Shown: positions 7,555-17,428 of the stretch, piece by piece | Numbering within the stretch: position 1 is the stretch's first letter | Layout of the letters: every line of letters starts with the position of its first letter | Origin: Microcoleus sp. FACHB-672 | Lineage (GTDB): Bacteria; Cyanobacteriota; Cyanobacteriia; Cyanobacteriales; Oscillatoriaceae | Assembly (NCBI RefSeq): GCF_014695725.1 | Contig: NZ_JACJOU010000012.1 | Coordinates: 62,001 to 126,000, forward strand | Reading direction: 5' to 3' | DNA length: 64,000 nucleotides | Position numbers and translations under genes: made by a program | The notes under the pieces: model-generated | Seen by the model: the letters and a program-made list of their open reading frames with translations, nothing else | The model's database searches: none | What the model was told of the DNA's origin: nothing

Positions 7555-9897
7555 GTGCAACTTCCTAACCGCCCTCTCCTCAATAGCAAACCTGTGACAA
7601 AAATTGCTGCCCCAAAAATTTCAGGCTTAAACCGGCAAACTTATCAACGCATGAAACTCGCGTTGAGTCTGGATCTGCGCCGGCAAATTTTTGTGGGAGT
7701 ATGTGACGATCTGCCTCTGCGCGATCTCCTCGCAGCTCATTTACAGGCGGAACTCGGCTATCCACTGCCAGAGGAACAAACTGAAGAAACCCCAGAACCC
7801 CTACTAGAAAAATCGAACCTTCCGGGAATAGTTAGCTTGCGGCTGAACTTGCGCCACCCTAATCCTATCGCTCAAATCGTTCAGTGGTTCGCCCAGCATC
7901 CAGCCCTTCACAACACCGGCACCTCACCAGGCTTTCAAGTTCTAGGCGTAGAACGCTTAACACGCCAGCAGCCGGCATTACAGTGGTCATTTCTTAGCTA
8001 TCTGCGCGATATTGAGCGCACCCTGCCCACCTTAGAGTCTAACCTGTTGCTTTGGGTGCCCCGCCCTTGGTTGCGTTCCATCCAAGAGTCTGCACCAGAA
8101 TTTTGGAGTTGGCGCACCGGCGTCTTTGAATTTGAAGGCGATCCCAAGCCGGCAACCCCCTCCGACAACCACCAAGGCACACCTCAGAATCGCGCAGCCT
8201 CGAAGAAAAAAGCCACTCTGTCGGCTAACCTAAAGGCACAACCCCCTAGCCAACCTGATCGGCAACGACCCCCCCGCAGACAACCACAGCCGCAAGAGAG
8301 CAGTCAAACGGCGCAGACTCCGATTGATCACTCACACTTCATCCTCGATCCGGCTGATTTTGGCAACACCCACCTTGAAGATGAGTTAGAACTCAATCAT
8401 TCAGTCGGGGCGATAGATTCCGCCAATCCAAAGATACACGAACCACTGTTATCTCCTCCCCCTCCCCACTCACCCGACAAAAAACAACTAATAACCCAAA
8501 GTTTAGGCTTTAAACTTCAACCTTCAGACTTCAGCCGGCTTAAACAAGAATCGAAAACAGTTGCTGAATTGGTGGATTTAGTCTTAGCTAGTGCCACCCA
8601 AGAAGCCGGTTGGGATGGGGAACTGAAGCATTCCCCGCCGATCCAAAGCTTGCAAACAATCGAGCAATTACACCGCCAACCCCAGGCACAAGCCGCCCTT
8701 GCAAGCGCCTATCAATCCCTCGGAGACATTTACCGCACGCGCATCGAACAGGGAGACGCCACACAGCAAAACCTGACGATTGCCATTCGCGCTTATGAGC
8801 AAATGCTGGAATTTCAGGATGCCGCCTCTCCTCAAGTTCCGGATATTTTAAATGATTTGGGCAACCTCTACTGGATGCTATCGCGCTATGTGATGCCGGC
8901 AGAGCAAAAATTGCCTTATTTAGAGTTGGGAATTCACGCGTATCACGCAGCGCTGATGAATATCAACCCGCAAACCCAGCCCCAATCTTATGCGATGATT
9001 CAGAATAATTTGGGAGCCGTTTACGGAGATTTGGCGCGTTATCGAGAGCCGGCAGAAAACCTGCATCAATCGGTTTTAGCCTATCAAGAAGCCCTGAGAT
9101 ATCGCCGATGGGAAGTGGACAACCCCAATACGGGAACGCCGGCACAGTATGCCTCAACCCTAAATAACTTGGGCACCGCCTACTGGAATTTAGCGCAACA
9201 CCAACAGCCAATTCCCAACCTCAAGCAAGCAATTTCAGCCTATAACGAAGCCCTGCGTTACTACAGCCCAGACCGGCAGCCCCTCGACTATGCCATGATT
9301 CAAAATAACTTGGGCACAGCGTATTGGAATTTGGCACAGTACGAACAACCGGAAGACTATCTCTTACTCGCCATCAGCGCCTACCAAATTGCCTTGGGTT
9401 ATCGTACCGCAGACGCAATGCCCGCCGCCTGCGCCGCCACGCAAAATAACTTAGGCACTGCCTACTGGCATTTAGCAAATCAAGCCAAAAACAAGCCGGT
9501 AGAGCGTTTTGAGTTCTTGCAGCACGCCATCTCTGCCTACGAAGCCGCCTTAAATGTGGCACAACAACTGGCTGCCGGCACTAAACCCCTAAAAACGTTG
9601 AGTTTCGATATTTTTTCCACCCATAACAATCTGGGTTTAGCTCACTATCAAATTGCCACAGATCAGCAAGTGCCAATGGATAAAGCCAGCCGATCTGCTC
9701 ATTTAGACACCGCACTGCACCACCATTTGCAAGCCTTGCAGGGATGGCAGCAGCAACCAGATTTTTATCAAACCGCCATGAGTTTCGTGGTGCAAACCAT
9801 TCGCGCTTTCTACGCAGAAGGCGGATTTCAAGCACAAAACACAGTCCTATCAAAGATTCCGGGTCAATTGTTACCCGAAATCATGCGCCGGTTGTAA
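7555..9897 (+). CDS. Large TPR-repeat protein with low-complexity linker
   Basis: A 780-residue protein starting at GTG. Residues 30-200 form a globular domain (FVGVCDDLPLRDLLAAHL) that recalls the ATPase-like head of some cyanobacterial TPR proteins but lacks a Walker A loop. Residues 200-330 are Pro/Gln/Ser-rich and probably disordered. From about 375 on there are tandem TPR-like units about 50 residues apart, built on NNLGxxYWxLA: LNDLGNLYWML, IQNNLGAVYGDL, LNNLGTAYWNL, IQNNLGTAYWNL, TQNNLGTAYWHL and THNNLGLAHYQI. No signal peptide or membrane helix is evident. Probably a cytoplasmic scaffold; partner unknown. Confidence 0.8.
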   Translation: MQLPNRPLLNSKPVTKIAAPKISGLNRQTYQRMKLALSLDLRRQIFVGVCDDLPLRDLLAAHLQAELGYPLPEEQTEETPEPLLEKSNLPGIVSLRLNLRHPNPIAQIVQWFAQHPALHNTGTSPGFQVLGVERLTRQQPALQWSFLSYLRDIERTLPTLESNLLLWVPRPWLRSIQESAPEFWSWRTGVFEFEGDPKPATPSDNHQGTPQNRAASKKKATLSANLKAQPPSQPDRQRPPRRQPQPQESSQTAQTPIDHSHFILDPADFGNTHLEDELELNHSVGAIDSANPKIHEPLLSPPPPHSPDKKQLITQSLGFKLQPSDFSRLKQESKTVAELVDLVLASATQEAGWDGELKHSPPIQSLQTIEQLHRQPQAQAALASAYQSLGDIYRTRIEQGDATQQNLTIAIRAYEQMLEFQDAASPQVPDILNDLGNLYWMLSRYVMPAEQKLPYLELGIHAYHAALMNINPQTQPQSYAMIQNNLGAVYGDLARYREPAENLHQSVLAYQEALRYRRWEVDNPNTGTPAQYASTLNNLGTAYWNLAQHQQPIPNLKQAISAYNEALRYYSPDRQPLDYAMIQNNLGTAYWNLAQYEQPEDYLLLAISAYQIALGYRTADAMPAACAATQNNLGTAYWHLANQAKNKPVERFEFLQHAISAYEAALNVAQQLAAGTKPLKTLSFDIFSTHNNLGLAHYQIATDQQVPMDKASRSAHLDTALHHHLQALQGWQQQPDFYQTAMSFVVQTIRAFYAEGGFQAQNTVLSKIPGQLLPEIMRRL

Positions 9898-10134
9898 GAG
9901 GGGGAGTGCTGAGTGCTAAGTCGCAGAGAAATTCGATGATTTATAAGGGGTTCCCATAAGATGAGCATTCGCTAAGGGAACCTTGTGAAGCCACCGGCAG
10001 CCAGAGTCAAAATAAAATAGCGGCGCAGCAGACGGGGGGATTGTTGTCCACAGTCTACAATCAAAGAAAGTAGATTTAAGTGTTTATCGCAACAACATTT
10101 TAGACAGTCCCAGCAGAAACTTTAATTTATAGTT

Positions 10135-12819
10135 GTGCCTACCGTGCCCCAAAACCTCAAAGAGCAAGAACTAGACTTAAGAACGCTGTTTCCATTTGAC
10201 CTAGATCAGTTTCAGATGGATGCGATCGCCGCCCTGAATGCCGATCGATCCGTGGTTGTGTGCGCCCCCACCGGCTCCGGGAAAACTTTAATTGGAGAAT
10301 ATGCCATCTACCGCGCTCTGGCTAGCGGACGCCGGGTCTTCTATACCACACCATTAAAGGCTCTGTCAAACCAAAAACTACGAGATTTCCGCGAACAATT
10401 TGGTGCGGATCGAGTTGGGCTAGTCACCGGCGATGTCTCCGTCAATCGAGATGCCCCGATCTTGGTGATGACCACGGAAATTTTCCGCAATATGCTCTAC
10501 GGCACCCGCATTGGAGAAGTCGGAACTTCTTTAATCGGTGTAGAAACGGTGGTGCTTGATGAGTGTCACTACATGAACGACCGGCAACGCGGCACGGTCT
10601 GGGAAGAGTCTATCATCTACTGCCCCCGCGAAATCCAGCTGGTCGCCCTCTCTGCAACCGTGGCCAACAGCAGTCAACTTACCGATTGGATCGCGCAAGT
10701 ACATGGCCCGACGGATCTCATTTACTCGGACTTTCGCCCCGTTCCCCTAGATTTTCACTACTGTATGCCGAAAGGGCTATTTCCCCTGCTGGATAACACC
10801 GGCAAGAAAATTAGTCCCCGCCTCAAACCCAAAGGTGGCAAACCGAAAGGAGGTCGGCCCGAAGCGCCGAGTATGCCGTTTCTGCTGTCGATTCTACAGC
10901 AGCGGGATATGTTGCCGGCGATTTACTTTATCTTCAGTCGTCGGGGATGCGATAAAGCAGTTGCCGACTGTGCGGAACTCAGCCTTGTGAGCAAACGAGA
11001 AACCCAACAGCTAAAACTGCGAATTGATGACTTTTTGGCCCGTAACCCAGATGCCGGTCGTGCCGGCCAAGTGGAACCCTTGTATCGCGGAATTGCCGCC
11101 CACCACGCCGGAATTTTACCGGCTTGGAAAGGTTTAGTTGAAGAACTATTTCAAGAAGGTCTGATTAAAGTTGTATTCGCAACAGAAACCCTGGCGGCTG
11201 GGATTAATATGCCGGCTCGCACAACCGTGATTTCCAGCCTTTCCAAGCGCACAGACGACGGCCACAGATTACTGAAAGCCTCGGAATTTCTACAAATGGC
11301 AGGGCGTGCCGGTCGTCGGGGCATGGATGAATTGGGCCACGTCGTCACCGTGCAGACGCCGTTTGAAGGGGCGAAGGAAGCAGCTTATCTCGCCACTGCC
11401 GGTGCGGATCCCTTGGTGAGTCAGTTTGCCCCCAGCTATGGCATGGTGTTGAATTTGCTGCAAACCCATTCCCTAGAGGAAGCGAAGGAATTGGTGGAAC
11501 GCAGTTTCGGCCAATATCTGGCAAATCTGTCTCTGCGACCTCAACAGGAAGAAATCGCAGTTTTGCAGAAAGAATTAGATCAAGTGCAATCCCAGCTGGA
11601 ATCGATTGACCCGAATGTGCTATCTCGGTATGAAAAATTGCACGAACGGCTCAAAGTCGAGCGGCAACTGTTCAAAACGTTGCAAGAACAAGCAACGCAA
11701 GTCTCAGCGAGTGAGATATTTGTGGCCTTGCCCTATACAATGCCAGGGACGATTCTCAGGCTGAAAGGCAAACACGTGCGCTATAGTGAGCCGCTCAGCG
11801 CGGTATTAGTCACGCGAGTGGCCGGTTCTGGCCAAGTTCCGTACTTAGTTTGCCTGGGGCGGGATAATCGCTGGTATGTGGTGACGATGAGCGATGTGGT
11901 GGGTTTGCATCCAGAGTTGCCCAGAGTGCAAGGGGTAGATCGGCTGGAAGGGCCGCCGGTGGAACTATCTCTCAAACCCGGTGCTTCCCGCCAAGGCACA
12001 GAAGCCACTGCGATTGTCGCACAGCAGATTCCAGAACCGTCGGTGGCGGAGGAAGCCCCAGAAGTTGTGGAACAGATGCAACGGGTCATCGCGGTGCAAG
12101 AGCAAATAGCATCTCACCCGATCCATCAGTGGGGTGAACCGGCAGCCTTACTGAAGCGTCAGCGGCGGGCAACAAACCTGGCAGCAGAAATTGAAAAATA
12201 CAAAGGCCATCTCCATAAACAATCCCAGCGTCACTGGGAAGAGTTTCTCGACCTGATCGACATTTTGGTGCATTTTGGCGGCTTGGAAGGAGAACCGCCG
12301 GCTCAGCCCTACAAACCAACCTTCTTAGGGGAAGCCGCTGCAGCCATTCGCGGCGATAACGAACTCTGGCTGGGGCTGGTTCTGATGTCTGGGGAATTGG
12401 ATGAACTTGACCCCCATCACCTCGCGGCTGCCTGTGCTGCCTTAGTAACGGAGGTTTCTCGACCGGGCACCTGGGCAAATTACGATCTCTCGACTGAGGT
12501 GGAGGAAGCTTTAGGCGGCTTGCGAAGCATCCGGCGAGCGCTGTTCCAATTGCAGCGTCGCTATCGTGTAGCGCTGCCTATCTGGTTAGAACTTGATTTA
12601 ATTGCCTTGGTGGAGCAGTGGGCGATGGAGGTAGAATGGCCAGAACTGTGCGAGAACACCAGTTTAGATGAAGGGGATGTTGTACGGATTCTCCGCCGCA
12701 CCCTGGATTTTCTCTCTCAGGTGCCTCATGTCCCCCACATCTCAGAAACGCTGAAGCGCAATGCTTATCGCGCCATGCGGTTAATTGATCGCTTCCCGGT
12801 CAATGAAGCGCTTGATTAA
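10135..12819 (+). CDS. Ski2/Mtr4-like DExH RNA helicase with DSHCT domain
   Basis: An 894-residue superfamily 2 helicase that unwinds RNA using ATP. Motif I is APTGSGKT (residues 44-51), motif Ia TPLKALSNQ, motif II DECHYM, motif III SAT and motif VI QMAGRAGRRG. The remainder matches the arch/DSHCT part of Mtr4/Ski2 proteins. The closest well-known relative by architecture is the chloroplast helicase ISE2, which acts in plastid RNA processing and ribosome assembly, so a role in rRNA or mRNA maturation is likely. The start is GTG at 10135. It ends before a long hairpin shared with convergent cysE. Confidence 0.92.
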   Translation: MPTVPQNLKEQELDLRTLFPFDLDQFQMDAIAALNADRSVVVCAPTGSGKTLIGEYAIYRALASGRRVFYTTPLKALSNQKLRDFREQFGADRVGLVTGDVSVNRDAPILVMTTEIFRNMLYGTRIGEVGTSLIGVETVVLDECHYMNDRQRGTVWEESIIYCPREIQLVALSATVANSSQLTDWIAQVHGPTDLIYSDFRPVPLDFHYCMPKGLFPLLDNTGKKISPRLKPKGGKPKGGRPEAPSMPFLLSILQQRDMLPAIYFIFSRRGCDKAVADCAELSLVSKRETQQLKLRIDDFLARNPDAGRAGQVEPLYRGIAAHHAGILPAWKGLVEELFQEGLIKVVFATETLAAGINMPARTTVISSLSKRTDDGHRLLKASEFLQMAGRAGRRGMDELGHVVTVQTPFEGAKEAAYLATAGADPLVSQFAPSYGMVLNLLQTHSLEEAKELVERSFGQYLANLSLRPQQEEIAVLQKELDQVQSQLESIDPNVLSRYEKLHERLKVERQLFKTLQEQATQVSASEIFVALPYTMPGTILRLKGKHVRYSEPLSAVLVTRVAGSGQVPYLVCLGRDNRWYVVTMSDVVGLHPELPRVQGVDRLEGPPVELSLKPGASRQGTEATAIVAQQIPEPSVAEEAPEVVEQMQRVIAVQEQIASHPIHQWGEPAALLKRQRRATNLAAEIEKYKGHLHKQSQRHWEEFLDLIDILVHFGGLEGEPPAQPYKPTFLGEAAAAIRGDNELWLGLVLMSGELDELDPHHLAAACAALVTEVSRPGTWANYDLSTEVEEALGGLRSIRRALFQLQRRYRVALPIWLELDLIALVEQWAMEVEWPELCENTSLDEGDVVRILRRTLDFLSQVPHVPHISETLKRNAYRAMRLIDRFPVNEALD

Positions 12820-12853
12820 TTGGGGAAATGGTGTTTATTGCTAAGCTGAATTT

Positions 12854-12892
12854 CCATTCAAGGCGTAATCTTAGACTTTACGCCTTGAATGG
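12854..12892. terminator. Bidirectional hairpin between convergent helicase and cysE genes
   Basis: CCATTCAAGGCGTAA and TTACGCCTTGAATGG form a perfect 15-base-pair stem with a nine-base loop, placed between two convergent stops. T-runs are weak on both sides, so termination is inferred from stem strength and position. Confidence 0.7.
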
Positions 12893-12916
12893 ATGGAAAA
12901 GATGTGGCATAGATTG

Positions 12917-13708
12917 CTAAATTCCTGCACCGTCGAGGAACTGCTGAATTTCCTTATCCCTAAGCCGGCAATTTGGAGCAGCATCAGGTGCGTGTCCCCT
13001 AGTGGAAGCGCCGACTAAAACCGGCGTTCTGACGGCAGAACTGTCTGCCGGCAAATTAGCATTCGCTGTAGATTTTTGGCTGTGTAGGTTTTGAACTTGT
13101 TCTTCGAGTGCTTCAATTCTATTGAGCAAGGCACGAATCACGTTTGCCTCAGAATCCGGTAGCTGGCCATGTTCCAGCGGATTAACCCGAACCCCAGAGC
13201 GGTAAACGATTCTACCGGGAATGCCCACCACGGTGCAATCGGAAGGGACATCTCGCAGTACGACAGAACCGGCACCGATGCGGACATTATTCCCAATCTG
13301 GAGATTGCCCAGAACTTTGGCACCCGCACCCACAACCACACATTCCCCTAAGGTGGGGTGACGCTTGCCACTTTCTTTGCCGGTGCCTCCGAGGGTTACA
13401 CCCTGGTAGATGAGGGCGTAATCTCCGACAATGGCAGTTTCCCCGATCACAACTCCCATGCCGTGGTCAATAAAAATCCCCTTGCCGATCTTTGCGCCGG
13501 GATGAATTTCGATGCCGGTGAAAAACCGCGCCAAGTGAGAAATCAGGCGAGGGATGAAGGGAATTTTCAGGATGTGCAACCAGTGAGCCAGCCGGTAAAA
13601 CACCAACGCTTGCAAACCAGGGTAGCAAAACAAAACTTCTAACCAGTTACGTGCAGCTGGGTCACGCTCAAAAATGATGCGGAAGTCGGCAGCAAGAGTA
13701 TTTAGCAC
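12917..13708 (-). CDS. cysE: Serine O-acetyltransferase
   Basis: Makes O-acetylserine from serine and acetyl-CoA, the first step of cysteine synthesis. The N-terminal [14 protein letters not shown] and FYRLAHWL are typical of the short SAT class. Left-handed beta-helix hexapeptides run from about residue 65 ([18 protein letters not shown]) to VVGIPGRIV near 168. The catalytic His lies in the [10 protein letters not shown] block and its partner in [10 protein letters not shown] roughly 90-residue C-terminal tail with a coiled-coil stretch ([18 protein letters not shown]) extends beyond the catalytic unit; its role is unknown. The start is GTG at 13708. Confidence 0.93.
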   Translation of the reverse strand: MLNTLAADFRIIFERDPAARNWLEVLFCYPGLQALVFYRLAHWLHILKIPFIPRLISHLARFFTGIEIHPGAKIGKGIFIDHGMGVVIGETAIVGDYALIYQGVTLGGTGKESGKRHPTLGECVVVGAGAKVLGNLQIGNNVRIGAGSVVLRDVPSDCTVVGIPGRIVYRSGVRVNPLEHGQLPDSEANVIRALLNRIEALEEQVQNLHSQKSTANANLPADSSAVRTPVLVGASTRGHAPDAAPNCRLRDKEIQQFLDGAGI

Positions 13709-14022
13709 GAGATGTTATCCACTTTTGGCAAAACATACCACCTTATATATTATCGCCGTTGTTGCCGGTGCCCCTCTGCCAAAGTTTAGATGCCGGTGCT
13801 GGCGCGTCTTGATTTTCAGTTAAATTTTCTGACTTAAATATCAGGACTTGCGGACAATCAGCAAAAATCTGGGCTGTAGGGACAGGGGTACACATCGAGG
13901 AATCTATAAAATGCGGAATTTAACGGAGCAAGCCGACTAGCCCCCAGAATTGGATGTTCAAGTATCCAATATACGGTTGCCTTTTGACCCCTTTGCCGGC
14001 ATTGCAATGCATCTGTCTTGAG
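13709..14022. other. Upstream region of cysE
   Basis: About 310 bases between the cysE start and the stop of the next minus-strand gene. Nothing recognisable beyond a few GCCGG-rich words. The cysE promoter should lie here. Confidence 0.4.
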
Positions 14023-14508
14023 TTACTGCTGCACCGTAAGCTTATAGTTCCATCGGGAACCCGCTTCTATCGAACCCACCCAAACTTCATATTCGCCGGC
14101 TTTCCAATCCGCATCTTGAATACTGGCATCCTTATTCTTGCCCGTATCATCAGCACAGCGAATAGTCCCGTCTCGCCCCTTGATAGCTAAGGTTGTATCT
14201 TTACCCCCACTGTCAACTTGAATGGCCAACTGAGGAAAGTCTTTTTCCAACACCATTTTATAATCGGGCGCATTGTCAGCAAACCCCAAACATTTGTTAC
14301 CTCGACGATCTTGGTTAGCCACAATGGCCGGCAAAGAGGTTGAGCCACTGGTATAACCTGATACAACTCCCTCTGAGGGTTTAAAGCCGGGGGAAAGGGT
14401 CAAAGTCCCAAAAACCGCCGTCTCCGCTAAAGCCGGTAAGGCGCTTAGTGCTGTCATTCCAGCCAGTAAACAACCGTATTTGAACCGCAGTTTGGTGCGT
14501 CTTAACAT
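14023..14508 (-). CDS. Secreted protein of unknown function
   Basis: About 161 residues with a clear signal peptide: basic MLRRTKLRFKYG, a hydrophobic core, then SALPALA before ETAVFG. I chose the ATG at 14508 because AGGAGG lies ten bases before it; the longer frame from 14529 would bury that ribosome site in coding sequence. The mature part is acidic and Gly/Asp-rich, with two Cys residues (NKCLGF and IRCADD) that could form a disulphide and a C-terminal WNYKLTVQQ beta strand. This resembles small extracellular beta-sandwich domains, but no family is recognised. Confidence 0.75.
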   Translation of the reverse strand: MLRRTKLRFKYGCLLAGMTALSALPALAETAVFGTLTLSPGFKPSEGVVSGYTSGSTSLPAIVANQDRRGNKCLGFADNAPDYKMVLEKDFPQLAIQVDSGGKDTTLAIKGRDGTIRCADDTGKNKDASIQDADWKAGEYEVWVGSIEAGSRWNYKLTVQQ

Positions 14509-14689
14509 CGCAACTATCCTCCTACACATTCGGGGCGTTTACTTTCTATATTCACGAAGCGCAAAATACAGATGAAGCTACTCTAGTTGTAACTGTGGAG
14601 GACGAGTTTAATAGAGACAGGAGTGACAATTTTGTTTCTGCCACATCCACTCCATCCAGTTTCAACAACGCCTTGGTCAGGGAGAGACG

Positions 14690-14848
14690 ATGCCTGCAGT
14701 AATCTTGGTTTTTCTGGTAATTGTCGGTTGGGTTGGGGTTGAAGCTTTGGTGGCTTTGCCTCTAGGAGCCATAGAATTGGTTAAGGTGCCACTATGGCTG
14801 TTTCTCACCGTGAGTTTGATCGTGTTTTCCTGGTATTTTGGTGAGTGA
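14690..14848 (+). CDS. 52-residue membrane peptide
   Basis: A short frame reading MPAVILVFLVIVGWVGVEA, then a Pro-Gly turn and a second hydrophobic helix ending FSWYFGE. It starts at ATG 14690 with GGGAGAG nearby upstream. Two transmembrane helices joined by a short LVKV loop are evident. It stands alone between divergent neighbours. The composition (Val/Leu/Trp helices, sensible start and stop) argues for a real gene, but I cannot assign a family. Comparison with other cyanobacteria would settle it. Confidence 0.55.
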   Translation: MPAVILVFLVIVGWVGVEALVALPLGAIELVKVPLWLFLTVSLIVFSWYFGE

Positions 14849-15291
14849 AACAATTGTACAAATTTCTGGAAGCCCTCGCCGGCTGCTTGCGGCAGCAGGT
14901 TCTGTTAAGAACAGTACATACTTGTCTTAATTAAACGGTTTGATGCGATCGCAAAGCTGATTTAATCATGCTTTAACAGGAAGCCGTTAATTTTTGATTG
15001 TCCGGGTTGGAGTCTGAGTCTGTTTTGCTGTCGTTGCTGCCGGCCAGAACCGCCATCATTTTTACCAAAGCCGTTCCTAATCTGCAATCAGCTAAATTCA
15101 TTCCCTGACGTATTTAATTAAACTAATAAGCGCAACTTTTTCGCTTATTTTAAAATTCTTTTTTTCGACTTAATTAATAACAATTTTACCCAAAATACAG
15201 ACAAGAATCGGCTTTTAAAAATAAAAACCTCACGACCTTAAGCTAATTTTTCCTTTCTTCTCTTAACCTGCTTTCTCCAGCGTTTCAATTT
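14849..15291. other. AT-rich intergenic region
   Basis: About 440 bases. It contains one HIP1 octamer (14945-14952) and a short inverted repeat CTGTT-AAG-AACAG near 14910. No supported gene. Confidence 0.4.
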
Positions 15292-15744
15292 TCAAGCTTG
15301 AGGGTAATATTTCACAATTAATAAACAGTTGCGCCGATCATCAGTTTGTGTATAGCTCAGACCATCGGCTATTCGATCTAAAAGTTTCAAGCCCCGACCG
15401 CCCACAGCCTCCTCATCTACTTGCGCCGGCATATCTGTGACGCTTCCTTTGAGATCGAAAGGCTGTCCCCGATCCCATATCCGAATTTCTAAGCGTTCTG
15501 GGAAAATGGCGACCTCAATTTCTATCGGAGTTTCTGGCGGTTTATCTCTGTGGGCGTGACGAACAGCGTTTGTAAATCCCTCAGCTATTGCTAACTGGCA
15601 CTGCATCCAAATATATTTAGGAACTGGGGGATGGTTAAATTGGTCGAACCATGATAAAACTTGGGAGAGGTCGCCCAGATCGGAACTCACCTGAATTTCC
15701 GCTTTGTGAATGGCTTGCCAGTCGCTCAAATCATTTAAGTTCAT
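15292..15744 (-). CDS. RsbW-like anti-sigma factor serine kinase
   Basis: A 150-residue GHKL ATPase of the RsbW/SpoIIAB type. The N-box AIAEGFTNAVRHAH spans residues 53-65 (Glu55, Asn59), the G1 box WDRGQPFDL starts at 90, and the G2 box VGGRGLKLL is at 114-122. In such systems the kinase phosphorylates a STAS antagonist on serine and binds either it or a target regulator. A receiver-PP2C phosphatase (16217) and a STAS protein (17429) lie within 2 kb, so the three make a full partner-switching set. The target (sigma factor or other) is not in the window. Confidence 0.88.
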   Translation of the reverse strand: MNLNDLSDWQAIHKAEIQVSSDLGDLSQVLSWFDQFNHPPVPKYIWMQCQLAIAEGFTNAVRHAHRDKPPETPIEIEVAIFPERLEIRIWDRGQPFDLKGSVTDMPAQVDEEAVGGRGLKLLDRIADGLSYTQTDDRRNCLLIVKYYPQA

Positions 15745-16216
15745 AACATTGCTGCCACATCTTCATGTCACAATTTAACGCATATCTCTATAGATTTACC
15801 ATAAAAATTAGAGGTTAATCTGCTGTTTTGTTTAACTAAAAATCGCGTTCTCAAATAATTTAGTTTTATAACTTATATAAACAAAAAAGTGAATTAATCA
15901 AAATTAAATTTGAGGGGGTCAGACATGATTTTATATGCAAGAAGCAATGATTATTTCCCAAGACAATCACCGGCATGGCGACTGGCCGCAGACTGGATAA
16001 TTGAGGGATCAAGCGATGTCGGCAGTTTTCGTGATAAAATTTAACACTTCTAGCAGCCAAGGTTAAGCTGGAGAGGAAGTTAAATGACTGTTGTCCCACT
16101 GCTTTTTTCAGTTTAGAGACTTTTGGTTAACTATATCAACTAAACGTCCTTTTGATTTCTGATATCTTAGCTCTCTCATCGACTTCTAAGCAGCTCGTCG
16201 TAGGTGCTTTATACTT
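15745..16216. other. Divergent regulatory region of partner-switching genes
   Basis: About 470 AT-rich bases between the divergent kinase and phosphatase genes. I see no convincing promoter or gene. Its size leaves room for regulatory sites for both transcripts. Confidence 0.4.
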
Positions 16217-17368
16217 ATGACTCAAATTCTAGTGATTGATGACGATCCTACGATTCGGCTGGTACTGACAAAAGCCCTGCAAAAGCAGGGTTATCAAGTC
16301 ACAGTCGCCAAGGATGGCAAAGAAGGAATTGAGCAGGCGCAGCGGTTGCGTCCTGCATTAATTATCAGTGACTGGATGATGCCCCACATGGATGGGTTGC
16401 AAGTCTGCCAGTGGGTTAAAGCCAATCCAGATTTGTCAACAACATTTTTCTTACTGCTGACGGCGCGTGGAGACATAGAGGATCGGGTGATTGGGCTGGA
16501 CACCGGCGCAGATGAATTTCTCTCTAAACCCATTGAGATCGATGAGCTAAATGCCAGAGTGCGAGCCGGTTTGAGAATACATCAGCTCAATCAGGAATTG
16601 CACTCCTCAAAACAGATTTTGGAGGCAGAATTAGCTGATGCGGCTGAGTATGTACGCTCACTCGTCCCGTCTCCCGTAACCAGTAAACCCGCGACGATTG
16701 AGTGGCGGTTTATTCCCTCCAAACAATTGGGAGGCGATTGTTTTGACTACTATTGGCTCGATGCAGATCATTTAGCGATTTATTTGCTAGATGTATCCGG
16801 GCATGGGGTGGGGGCAGCACTGCTATCAGTTTCGATGCTGAATTTGTTGCGTTCGCGTTCCTTGCCCAACACCAATTTTCATCAACCTAAGGAAGTCTTG
16901 AAAGCTTTAAATCAGTCTTTCCAGATGAATTATCAGCGGCAACACTACGTTGATAAATACTTTACAATCTGGTATGGCGTTTATCACCGAGTCAAGCGCC
17001 GGCTGGTTTATGCAAGCGCCGGCCACCCGCCGGCAGTGTTGGTATCGGGTACAAATGCCGGCAACACTTTGGTTAAAAAGTTAAAGACGCCGGGATTGCC
17101 TATCGGGATGTTTCCTGAAGCTGAATATGCTGACGATTCATGTGAGATCAAGGCATTGAGTTCCCTCTATGTTTTTAGTGATGGCATTTACGAAATTAAT
17201 CTGCCTGATGGAACACTTTGGGGACTAGACGATTTTATCAAGCGCGTCATCTATTACCGGCAGAAACAAACGGCTAATTTAGACCATCTGCTAGACGACA
17301 TTCGCACATTAAATGGAAAAGACAGCTTTGAAGATGATTTGTCTTTGTTGCAAATCATCTTCGGGTGA
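16217..17368 (+). CDS. Response regulator with PP2C (SpoIIE/RsbU-type) phosphatase output
   Basis: A 383-residue two-domain regulator. The receiver (1-120) has the acidic pair Asp8-Asp9, phosphoacceptor Asp52 (IISDWMMPHMDG), a conserved Thr in LLLTARGD and Lys104 in FLSKPIE. A short coiled linker (125-145) leads to a PP2C domain (about 160-383) with metal-binding blocks GGDCFDYYW (172), DVSGHGVGAAL (192), SAGHPP and FSDGIYE, ending in EDDLSLL. Phosphorylation of the receiver by a histidine kinase should control dephosphorylation of the STAS partner encoded next door. All catalytic Asp residues I can place are present. Confidence 0.92.
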   Translation: MTQILVIDDDPTIRLVLTKALQKQGYQVTVAKDGKEGIEQAQRLRPALIISDWMMPHMDGLQVCQWVKANPDLSTTFFLLLTARGDIEDRVIGLDTGADEFLSKPIEIDELNARVRAGLRIHQLNQELHSSKQILEAELADAAEYVRSLVPSPVTSKPATIEWRFIPSKQLGGDCFDYYWLDADHLAIYLLDVSGHGVGAALLSVSMLNLLRSRSLPNTNFHQPKEVLKALNQSFQMNYQRQHYVDKYFTIWYGVYHRVKRRLVYASAGHPPAVLVSGTNAGNTLVKKLKTPGLPIGMFPEAEYADDSCEIKALSSLYVFSDGIYEINLPDGTLWGLDDFIKRVIYYRQKQTANLDHLLDDIRTLNGKDSFEDDLSLLQIIFG

Positions 17369-17428
17369 TTGTCGGATACCATTCAAGTTGGCTCTTTTAG
17401 TTAAGTGAGCCGCACAAAAACTCTGTTA

